This document shows, piece by piece, positions 18,036 to 25,305 of a DNA stretch of 64,000 nt. Below the pieces are notes generated by a model. That model was not told the origin of the DNA, did not search any database, and worked only from the letters and a program-made list of their open reading frames with translations. Every line of letters begins with the position of its first letter. The stretch's first letter is position 1. A program made the position numbers and the translations under genes. The stretch is from Bacteroidota bacterium (GTDB lineage Bacteria; Bacteroidota; Bacteroidia; B-17B0; Aurantibacillaceae): positions 110,206-174,205 of the forward strand of contig JAJNBG010000003.1 of assembly GCA_021155905.1 (NCBI GenBank), read 5' to 3'.

Positions 18036-19364
18036 TTATTCCAGTTTGATGAATTCCCTGTAAAAAAATTTCTCCTGGGTGCTTTCAAACGGACGGTAGA
18101 TATAGTAAGCATATCCATCATGAATCTTCAGTTTATCAGCACTGTGAAACTGAAGGCTGTATTTCCCCTGTTCTTTCCCGGTTTGAGCATTGATCCGCTT
18201 GATATATTTATGGCCATTCTTTTCGTATACGGCGTAGATCAGGTTTTCAATATCATCTTTCAGCATTTTATTCTTCCATTCCTTCCAGTTCTTGGGATGA
18301 TTATAATTGATAGATACCGAATCTATTTTTGTTCCATTTTTATTCAGGTGATATAATTTGTCTTTATAATGATCAAATACACAAATGGTATCTTTGATGA
18401 TATATAAGGGCGCAAATAAGGGTTCATAAAACATACTTTTTGTAAAGCCACTCATTAAGGATGCCACAATGTGCTTATCCGTTTTTAGGTCCATCGCTAA
18501 TCGTCTGGCTGCCAGTTTTTCTTTGGGCTTTAACGAATAATACTCAAAATTATAGGCATGCATTAATTCCTCGTCTTCAACCGTATGTATGCGTTGTTTG
18601 ATACTATCCTGTTCATTGAAACTGTAATAATTAAACAATGGGTATTCCTTCCAGTAATCCGAAAAAATTATTTTTCCGTTAATTGTATCTACGATTGGTT
18701 TGATAAAAGAATTGACATCCTGTATAGATAAAGGAATCAAGACAAACCGGTCATGATACATATTGATTCTGTATATATAATTTTTACAGACGAGGTTGGT
18801 ATATCCCATATAATCGTGGTAAAACTCTTTAGCTTCTCCTCCTTCTTTTGGAACTACATAGGTGGTGATGATCTTTCCGGAACCATCCGCTAATTTTAAT
18901 TCAGCTTTTTCGAGAGATTTTTGTGCAGTGAGCAGAATATACTTGTCCTCATAAAAATCAAAGTCATAAATGCTGTATTTGGGGGATCCTACTAAAGTGT
19001 CCGGTTTAAAAGAACTGTAAATGGAAACCGTATCGATTTTGACATAGGAGGGCGACATTTGAACCGCCAAAAAAATGGAGTCCTGTCCGTCTGAAACGTC
19101 TATTTCCCGCAACTGGCTTTTGTATCCTAACAGTTTAAACAGGACCGAAACGTGTTTTTTTTCAGGCAGCACAATACTAAAGTTTCCGTTGTTTGAAGTG
19201 GATGCACTGTAATTAGAGTTTTGAATCTGAACCGCCACATAGGAAAGATTTTTATGAGAGTACTGATCAGTGATGTTCCCATAAACGGTTATGGTTTGTT
19301 GCGCTTTTAATGTGTACAGAAAGCTGCATAAAATAATAATCCGGTATTTTGCGAATGCGTTCAT
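18036..19364 (-). CDS. Exported protein with carboxypeptidase-regulatory-like N-domain and propeller-like body
   Basis: The 442-residue protein has a signal peptide ending LKAQ (about 1-21). A carboxypeptidase-D regulatory-like domain spans about 22-110 (TVYGNITDQYSHKNLSYVAV, LFKLLGYKSQ). A 6-bladed-propeller-like body follows, with blade motifs such as YDFDFYEDKYILLTAQ, KDTICVFDHYKDKLYHLN and DGYAYYIYRP. No sorting domain or lipobox is present, so it is probably periplasmic or carried out by another route. I do not recognise a named family. It ends 60 bases before the histidine kinase gene and may be cotranscribed with it. Confidence 0.65.
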   Translation of the reverse strand: MNAFAKYRIIILCSFLYTLKAQQTITVYGNITDQYSHKNLSYVAVQIQNSNYSASTSNNGNFSIVLPEKKHVSVLFKLLGYKSQLREIDVSDGQDSIFLAVQMSPSYVKIDTVSIYSSFKPDTLVGSPKYSIYDFDFYEDKYILLTAQKSLEKAELKLADGSGKIITTYVVPKEGGEAKEFYHDYMGYTNLVCKNYIYRINMYHDRFVLIPLSIQDVNSFIKPIVDTINGKIIFSDYWKEYPLFNYYSFNEQDSIKQRIHTVEDEELMHAYNFEYYSLKPKEKLAARRLAMDLKTDKHIVASLMSGFTKSMFYEPLFAPLYIIKDTICVFDHYKDKLYHLNKNGTKIDSVSINYNHPKNWKEWKNKMLKDDIENLIYAVYEKNGHKYIKRINAQTGKEQGKYSLQFHSADKLKIHDGYAYYIYRPFESTQEKFFYREFIKLE

Positions 19365-19436
19365 TTACTCAAAAGACGAATTTCTTCTTTAATTCCATAA
19401 AAAATAATTTAAATATGGAAATATATGGAGTGTCTT

Positions 19437-21791
19437 TTAATTGGTCAGACAAAGCTTAATAATACTTTCGTTATCATTAATTTTGAGTTTAATGAAATAT
19501 ATTCCTGAATTTAAATCAGCTAACTCAAATCTTTTTTTGTAAGTATCAATGGTCTGCCTTGTTAATGGTAATAAGGTTTTAACTAATCTTCCGGCAATAT
19601 CAAATAACTCAATACTTACTGTAGAATTTTCATTTAATACGTAGTTAACATTTATATCATGAGAGGTAGGGTTAGGAAAAACAAGCAATTGATGTTCCCT
19701 GACATTTAAATCATGTAAACCAACAAGGTTAGGAATTGGGTTTACGTATATCGAATCTACTGTAAAATCCAGACCTGTTAATTGATTGTTACCGGCAACC
19801 AAATCAACATGATAAGTCAAATTGGTATCTAATCCCGGAATGTCAACGAGGATAAAATAGTTTGTACCATTAGGTATTCCGGTTAAGGTATAGGTTCCAT
19901 TTATCGGATCTGTTTTAGTTTGTGTAAACATTTGACCGCTCGGATTTCGCCCGCCTTTGACGATAATTCCTCCTATGGGATTTCCCGGCGTTGAAGGTTT
20001 TTTTCCAAAACCATCTTCTTCAAGAATTTTTCCGCTCATACTACCGGTGCCTGTCCCAATATTAGTAAATGACACAATGGCTATCGTGTTGGTAGAATTA
20101 GCCATACATCCATGATTGACAACTGTGGCGCTTTGCCAGCTAATGGCGTTACCAAAATAGGTTACCTGCTCATTGGTTGCTGTGGGAACTGCTTTCAAAA
20201 CATAAGAAGAACTATCAGTTACGCCAAAAGAATAACTTGAAGAATAGGGCGTAAAAGCAACGGAATCCCATTTGCTTAGCGCAGGAATGTACTGGTATAA
20301 TATGACGTTCCCACCAGCGGAACCGGAAACTGTGCCTGAAATACTTTTGAGGTTACATTGGATCATTCGGTGAATAAAAGCATCACCTGTACCTATACTT
20401 GTCACATTTTTTATTCCTGTGTTGGGATCAAAATCAACCGTTCCTGAAAATTTGCCTGCAGTATACACACCGCCCACGTTATCAACAAAAATTGAACCCG
20501 CATTATCTGTACCAGAGCCTCCTATACTTTTTGCCCACACAAAATTTCCCGAAGCATCTAGTTTTGAGATAAACACGTCATTACCACCGGCCGAAATTAT
20601 AGTGTTAGTTCCTGCGCCAGGGTCAAAGTCAGTGGTAGCAGCAAAAAAACCGGTACTATATACATTATTGGTTGCGTCAATTACTACGGAGCCCCCGTAA
20701 TCCGAAAGTGCACTACCCATGCCTTTCGCCCAAATAAAATTTCCTGACGCATCTAACTTTGAAATAAAAATATCACCGGCACCAACAGTTGTTAAATTGA
20801 AAGTGCCTGCGTTAGGATCAAAATCTGCAGTTCCCTCATAATTACCAATTGTATAAACTATACCGGATGCATCTACTGCCAGGCCATTAGCAAAATCAGT
20901 TAAAGTACCACCCATGCTTTTTGACCAAACATAGTTTCCGGAAGCGTCTAATTTAGAAACGAAAATGTCGTCCATGCCGGCACTGGTTAAATTGGCTGTT
21001 CCTGCGCCAGGATCAAAATCTGCAGTTCCTGCATAATTCCCTGCCGTGTAAACATTATTTAGTGCATCCAGAAAAACAGAGTCTCCCCATTCGCTGCCAA
21101 TACCACCCATGCTTTTAGCCCAGATTAAATTACCTGTCCCATCTAGTTTTACAACAAAAACATCATCGGCTCCCGCCGAGGTTAAATTAACAACACCGGC
21201 ATTAGGATCAAAATCTGCAGTTCCTGCATAATTCCCGGTTGCAATTATATTTCCTGAAGCATCAACTGCAATGGAATTACTGTATTCGCTATTAGTACCT
21301 CCTATGCTTTTTGCCCAGATAAGATTACCTGAAGCGTCTAATTTTGAAATAAATATATCTGCTGCTCCGGATGAGCTTAAATTCATTGTGCCAGTACCAG
21401 GATCAAAATCCACGGTGCCTGTGTAATTACCGGTCAGGTAGATATTTCCTGTAGCATCGATAGCAACACAATAACTTGCATCACTTCCGCTTCCTCCGAA
21501 ACTTTTAGCCCATACAAAATTTCCTGTAGCATCTAATTTTACGATGTAAGCGTCCTGGCCACCAGCTGAGGTTAAATTAGTAAGGCCATTTCCAGGATCA
21601 AAATCAACTGTTCCTGTAAAATAACCTGTTGAGTATACATTATTATTGGCGTTGTCCACAGCTATAAACGGGGCAGAAGAATTAACACCCGATCCACCCA
21701 TATTTTTGACCCATTGCAATAAAGGCTTTTGAGCTTTTCCTGATAAGGATATTAAGATGAAGCAGAAAATAAAGTAAGTCGTTTTTTTCAT
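19437..21791 (-). CDS. T9SS-exported SBBP-repeat propeller protein
   Basis: The 784-residue protein has a signal peptide (1-20, ending GKAQ). Seven SBBP repeats of 65 to 67 residues run from Trp27 to about 483, each with W(A/S)K(S/G)xG at the start, a central GNYxGTxDFDP and ending KLDASGN. A cysteine-containing linker and a carboxypeptidase-regulatory-like segment lie near 590-680. A type A sorting domain occupies about 705-784 (VFPNPTSHDINVNY, IELFDIAGRLVKTLLP, GIYFIKLKIN). Seven such repeats are the right number for one closed seven-bladed propeller. It should be displayed on or released from the cell surface. The ligand is unknown. Confidence 0.88.
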   Translation of the reverse strand: MKKTTYFIFCFILISLSGKAQKPLLQWVKNMGGSGVNSSAPFIAVDNANNNVYSTGYFTGTVDFDPGNGLTNLTSAGGQDAYIVKLDATGNFVWAKSFGGSGSDASYCVAIDATGNIYLTGNYTGTVDFDPGTGTMNLSSSGAADIFISKLDASGNLIWAKSIGGTNSEYSNSIAVDASGNIIATGNYAGTADFDPNAGVVNLTSAGADDVFVVKLDGTGNLIWAKSMGGIGSEWGDSVFLDALNNVYTAGNYAGTADFDPGAGTANLTSAGMDDIFVSKLDASGNYVWSKSMGGTLTDFANGLAVDASGIVYTIGNYEGTADFDPNAGTFNLTTVGAGDIFISKLDASGNFIWAKGMGSALSDYGGSVVIDATNNVYSTGFFAATTDFDPGAGTNTIISAGGNDVFISKLDASGNFVWAKSIGGSGTDNAGSIFVDNVGGVYTAGKFSGTVDFDPNTGIKNVTSIGTGDAFIHRMIQCNLKSISGTVSGSAGGNVILYQYIPALSKWDSVAFTPYSSSYSFGVTDSSSYVLKAVPTATNEQVTYFGNAISWQSATVVNHGCMANSTNTIAIVSFTNIGTGTGSMSGKILEEDGFGKKPSTPGNPIGGIIVKGGRNPSGQMFTQTKTDPINGTYTLTGIPNGTNYFILVDIPGLDTNLTYHVDLVAGNNQLTGLDFTVDSIYVNPIPNLVGLHDLNVREHQLLVFPNPTSHDINVNYVLNENSTVSIELFDIAGRLVKTLLPLTRQTIDTYKKRFELADLNSGIYFIKLKINDNESIIKLCLTN
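20345..21713 (-). repeat. Seven in-frame coding repeats of about 195 bases (SBBP)
   Basis: The DNA repeats with a period of 195 bases (first unit 201) inside the propeller gene. The GATCAAAATC(T/A)GCAGTTCCT-like segments recur on the plus strand. The units are similar but not identical, so they are old duplications under selection, not fresh tandem repeats. Confidence 0.85.
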
Positions 21792-21891
21792 GGTTTTAAT
21801 TTTATGGGTCGTGAATTGATTGTAATTGTTACTAAACAGAATATGGGAGTTGGAGAATATACCTTTTAAAGAATAAAATTAGTTAGAGTGT

Positions 21892-21899
21892 CAAATATA
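21892..21899 (-). promoter_or_regulatory. -7 box upstream of the SBBP propeller gene
   Basis: TATATTTG on the minus strand matches TAnnTTTG exactly, about 100 bases before the ATG. No clear -33 element at the right distance. The gap 21792-22002 holds nothing else that I can see. Confidence 0.4.
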
Positions 21900-22002
21900 G
21901 CGAAAAAGCTATTGATTGTGGATTAAGCAAATGACATGACATCACACTATCTGGTAATGCAAAATTTAAGAGACAAAAAATTGTAAAAAAATACTGAATG
22001 AA

Positions 22003-22269
22003 TTAATTGTCTTTCAGTACACAATCTACTGACACAGTAATATAATCAGGAAACAACAAATCTGTGTTAGCCTGCATTTGTATCGCGGTATTAGTGCAAA
22101 TTTGTGTTGCTTTTTTCTTGGAAGTATTCTTTTTAATTTCCTCAAAGGTTTCAGTTACATTTGGATAGTAACCATCCCGTCTTAATGTGGTAGCGCATTT
22201 ACAGGAATAGCTTTTATTACAGGAATATATAAAAACAGAAAACAGGGATATTACCAGGATTTTTTTCAT
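22003..22269 (-). CDS. Small cysteine-rich lipoprotein, copy 2 of a tandem pair
   Basis: An 88-residue protein with a lipoprotein signal (VFIYSC, Cys17). The mature part contains a CxC pair (YSCKCATTL) and two later cysteines (QICTN and VDCVL), with a Lys-rich helix KKNTSKKKATQICT. It is clearly homologous to the gene just upstream: SYSCKCATTLRRDGYYPNV against QYSCQCSTTFEEPGYYPYT, and the same (K)KxxxKKxAxQIC helix. Six bases separate the two, so they are a duplicated pair on one mRNA. Function is unknown. The conserved cysteines probably form periplasmic disulfides. Confidence 0.75.
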   Translation of the reverse strand: MKKILVISLFSVFIYSCNKSYSCKCATTLRRDGYYPNVTETFEEIKKNTSKKKATQICTNTAIQMQANTDLLFPDYITVSVDCVLKDN

Positions 22270-22275
22270 CAGCTT

Positions 22276-22545
22276 TTATTTTACAGCACAGGAAGTGGTT
22301 ACTGTTTCCGCGCCGTCTTTATAATCAAGATTATTTTTATGTAATTGTTTTTCTGAGTGAGCACAGATTTGCTCAGCTCTTTTTTTGGTTGTTTTAGAAT
22401 CAATAGGCTCATTAGAAGATACGGTATAAGGATAGTATCCGGGTTCCTCAAAAGTTGTTGAACATTGACAGGAATATTGCTTTTTACAGGATGGGAAAAA
22501 GAAACAAGCAATAATTAAAATAACGAAGGAGTAAAGAGCTTTCAT
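22276..22545 (-). CDS. Small cysteine-rich lipoprotein, copy 1 of a tandem pair
   Basis: An 89-residue protein from the ATG at 22545; an earlier TTG adds four residues ahead of the signal and is less likely. The lipobox is FFFPSC. After it come a CxC pair (YSCQCSTTF), GYYPYTVSSNE, a basic helix KTTKKRAEQICAHSEKQL and a C-terminal TTSCAVK. The same four cysteines occur in the next gene, from which it differs mainly in loop residues. I know no named family. The pair lies between the LpxL-like gene and the SBBP propeller gene, all on the minus strand, with 37 bases to the LpxL-like gene. Confidence 0.72.
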   Translation of the reverse strand: MKALYSFVILIIACFFFPSCKKQYSCQCSTTFEEPGYYPYTVSSNEPIDSKTTKKRAEQICAHSEKQLHKNNLDYKDGAETVTTSCAVK

Positions 22546-22582
22546 ATTCGGGTGCAAAAATAAAGAATTTAAATTAATTAAT

Positions 22583-23455
22583 CTATTTTCTTTTGTACTT
22601 CCATCTTCTGTGGCTCCATAACCAAACTTCAGGTTGTGCTATGATGTCCCTTTCCAGTTTCCGGGTGTGTAATTCTGAGATTTCTCCTTCCTTTGTGTTT
22701 TTAGGATCGGTAACAAGGTATTCGGTGTTAACTTCATAAAAACCTCTTTTCACCCTGTTAACGGTAACATACACAACCGGATAGTTAAATTTTTGAGCAA
22801 TTTTTTCGGTACCCCAAAAGACCGGCGTATCCTGGTTTAAAAAAGTGGTCCAGTATGCCCCTTCCGGAGAAGGTGTTTGATCAGCAATAAATGCAGTGGC
22901 ATTTATTTCGTAGCGGTTCCTCACCATTTCCCTCATGGTGTCTTTCATGGCATATAATTTTGTGCCAAACCGGGAGCGCATGTCATACATCAACTTGTCA
23001 AAATGTTTATTGGATAAGGGATGATAAATCACATACAATTGTTGCGGATTGATCAGGCTAAAAGAATTTCCTGCCCATTCCCAGTTTCCAAAATGCCCCA
23101 TGACTAAAATACAGGATTTTTTTTCATCGTATAATTCCTTAAAAATACGTTTGGTGTTCTCATTAAATGAACATCGTCTTACCGCTTCTTTTTTTGAGAT
23201 TGTTAAGGTTTTGAGCGTTTCCAAAAACAGATCGCATAAATAATGATAAAATTTTTTCTCGATCGCTTTTAACTCCTCATGTGTTTTTTCCGGAAAGGAG
23301 TTCTTCAGATTTTCGTAAACAACTTTTTTACGGTATCCGATCACCCGGTAAAGTAAAAAGTAAACACCGTCTGATACAATATAAAATATGGGAAATGGAA
23401 GTAATGAGATGAGATAAAGCAGCGGCAATGTTATATAAAAACCAATAGTACTCAT
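22583..23455 (-). CDS. LpxL/HtrB-like lipid A acyltransferase
   Basis: The 290-residue protein has an N-terminal membrane anchor (about 5-30). The acyltransferase motif is GHFGNWEW with His121 and Glu126 (HX4E), and a second block reads TAFIADQTPSPEGAYWTTF. The C-terminal AQPEVWLWSHRRWKYKRK is typical of the family. These inner-membrane enzymes add a secondary acyl chain to lipid A. At 290 residues it has the usual length for Bacteroidota homologues. It is divergent from the PorE-like gene, with 107 bases between. Confidence 0.9.
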   Translation of the reverse strand: MSTIGFYITLPLLYLISLLPFPIFYIVSDGVYFLLYRVIGYRKKVVYENLKNSFPEKTHEELKAIEKKFYHYLCDLFLETLKTLTISKKEAVRRCSFNENTKRIFKELYDEKKSCILVMGHFGNWEWAGNSFSLINPQQLYVIYHPLSNKHFDKLMYDMRSRFGTKLYAMKDTMREMVRNRYEINATAFIADQTPSPEGAYWTTFLNQDTPVFWGTEKIAQKFNYPVVYVTVNRVKRGFYEVNTEYLVTDPKNTKEGEISELHTRKLERDIIAQPEVWLWSHRRWKYKRK

Positions 23456-23562
23456 GGCTTAAAAATACAGATTATAAAGAAACGAGCGTATTTTTTATTT
23501 AAATAATAGTGTTTTAAATCCTTTTTTATATATTTATAAACGAGAAATTATAATTTACAGTT

Positions 23563-25173
23563 ATGAAAAAAATTATCACAGCCCTTTGCTTTTTTGCGTT
23601 TTTATCAAATGTCCAGGCTCTTGATGCGGCGGATCAGGTAAAAATGGTTTTAGCGAAACAGAAATTGTATGCAGGACAGTATATCGGTGCTTTAAATATC
23701 TATAAAGAAGTGTTACAAAAAAATCCGGATGATGCAGAAGTTTTATATTATGTAGGGTACTGTCAGTATGAACTAAAAAAGTTTGATCTGGCAACCGAAA
23801 ATCTTAAAAAGGCAATCTCAACGAATAAAAATGTGAAGCCGGAAACACATCTTGTATTGGGTAAAATTTATTTAGCAGATGAGAAAATTGATAATGCATT
23901 AGCTTCTTTTAATACCTATAAAACTTCTGTGAACTCTAAAACTGCTGAAACAGAAGATGTCGATGTCTATATTGCACATTGTAATAATGCTAAATTATTA
24001 ATGGCTAGTCCCATTAATGTGAAAGTCAATAATCTGGGAGAAGCTATTAATTCGAAGTATGACGATCAATCGCCATGTATCAGCGCGGATGGTAGAAAAT
24101 TAGTGTTTAATACCCGTCGCCCTGAAACGACCGATTCTCCGGTTGATGTGGAAGGTGATGGAAAGTTTTTTCAGGATATTTATATTTCAACATGGGATAC
24201 CGTCAATAAAAAATGGAATCCCAGTGAAGATGTACCCGGGAATGTGAATACACCCGCTCATGATGCCTGTACGAGCATATCACCGGACGGAAAACAGATT
24301 TTTATTTATAAAAATGACGTGAATGATAATGAATCGAGAGGCGGTGACGTATTTGTTTCAAAAATCGTAAACAATAAATGGAAAACGCCTGAATCTATAG
24401 GTAAACCAATTAATTCAACCTATTGGGAAGGCGGTGCCTGTATTTCACCGGATGGTAAAACTTTATATTTCATTAGTGAGCGTAAAGGTGGTTATGGACG
24501 TGCTGATATCTGGATGGTGAAAAGAATGAATAAAACAGAATGGGGTAAACCGGTTAATTTAGGTCCGGAAATTAATTCAGCTTTTGATGAGGTAGGTGCA
24601 TTTTTGGCACCGGATGGAAAAACTTTATTTTTCTCTTCTAATGGTAAAGGATCCATGGGTTCTTACGATGTTTTTAAATCAACATTGGAAGGTGAAAAAT
24701 GGACAAAGCCTGTTAATTTAGGTTTTCCTATTAATACAGTTCATAAAGATGGTCCTTTAGTAATCAGTGCCGATGCTAAGACAGCTTATTTCGCCAGCGA
24801 ACGTAAAGGCGGATTGGGTGAAAGCGATATTTATTCTGCCGATCTTTCAAATTACAGTTTATTGGAAAAGGATGGAATTAAGAAGGCAAATTCCGGATTG
24901 AGTATTTTAAAAGGAACGGTTCGTGACGCATTTGAAGGCTCTGGTTTAGCATCTGTTGATGTCCAGATCATGGACGCATCTAATGCAGTTGTAGCCAGTA
25001 CGACCACCAATGAAAACGGAGAATATTTTATTACCCTTAAGGGTGATGTGTCTTACACAATTAAAGTGACCAAAAAAGGCTATAAAACAGCCGAGGAGAA
25101 AGTTGATCTGAAGGTTGGGAAAACAGATACCTATTCTTTAGAAAAGCAAATTATGCTTAGTAAGGATAAATAA
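23563..25173 (+). CDS. PorE-like TPR / WD40-type propeller / regulatory-domain protein without OmpA domain
   Basis: The 536-residue protein has a signal peptide (1-19, ending VQALD). TPR helices lie at about 28-140 (YIGALNIYKEVLQKNPDDAEVLYYVG). A PD40 propeller spans about 165-425, with repeated blade ends SPDGKxLYFISERKGGYGxADIW, APDGKTLFFSSNGKGSMGSYDVF and FASERKGGLGESDIY. A carboxypeptidase-regulatory-like domain lies at about 447-530. This is the domain order of PorE, the peptidoglycan-anchoring protein of the type IX system, but the C-terminal OmpA-like domain that binds peptidoglycan is absent, and a terminator follows the stop. It could be a shorter paralogue with another anchor. Confidence 0.8.
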   Translation: MKKIITALCFFAFLSNVQALDAADQVKMVLAKQKLYAGQYIGALNIYKEVLQKNPDDAEVLYYVGYCQYELKKFDLATENLKKAISTNKNVKPETHLVLGKIYLADEKIDNALASFNTYKTSVNSKTAETEDVDVYIAHCNNAKLLMASPINVKVNNLGEAINSKYDDQSPCISADGRKLVFNTRRPETTDSPVDVEGDGKFFQDIYISTWDTVNKKWNPSEDVPGNVNTPAHDACTSISPDGKQIFIYKNDVNDNESRGGDVFVSKIVNNKWKTPESIGKPINSTYWEGGACISPDGKTLYFISERKGGYGRADIWMVKRMNKTEWGKPVNLGPEINSAFDEVGAFLAPDGKTLFFSSNGKGSMGSYDVFKSTLEGEKWTKPVNLGFPINTVHKDGPLVISADAKTAYFASERKGGLGESDIYSADLSNYSLLEKDGIKKANSGLSILKGTVRDAFEGSGLASVDVQIMDASNAVVASTTTNENGEYFITLKGDVSYTIKVTKKGYKTAEEKVDLKVGKTDTYSLEKQIMLSKDK

Positions 25174-25194
25174 TTGATAACGCATATAAGATTG

Positions 25195-25223
25195 AAAGCC
25201 GGGTTAAAAACCCGGCTTTTTTT
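25195..25223 (+). terminator. Rho-independent terminator
   Basis: An 11-base perfect stem (AAAGCCGGGTT / AACCCGGCTTT) with a 3-base loop and a T-run, 22 bases after the PorE-like stop. Confidence 0.92.
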
Positions 25224-25305
25224 GTGCCGGACTTTTATATGAGATAAATATAGGGCAACGGGTTTCTGCTGTAACTTTTTGCTTATCTTAATCGTCTATT
25301 ATTTT

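Noticed and set aside
19437..21713. Regular DNA repeats that could be a CRISPR array
   Set aside because: The 195-base period is in frame and encodes SBBP propeller units; there are no identical short repeats with spacers and no cas genes.
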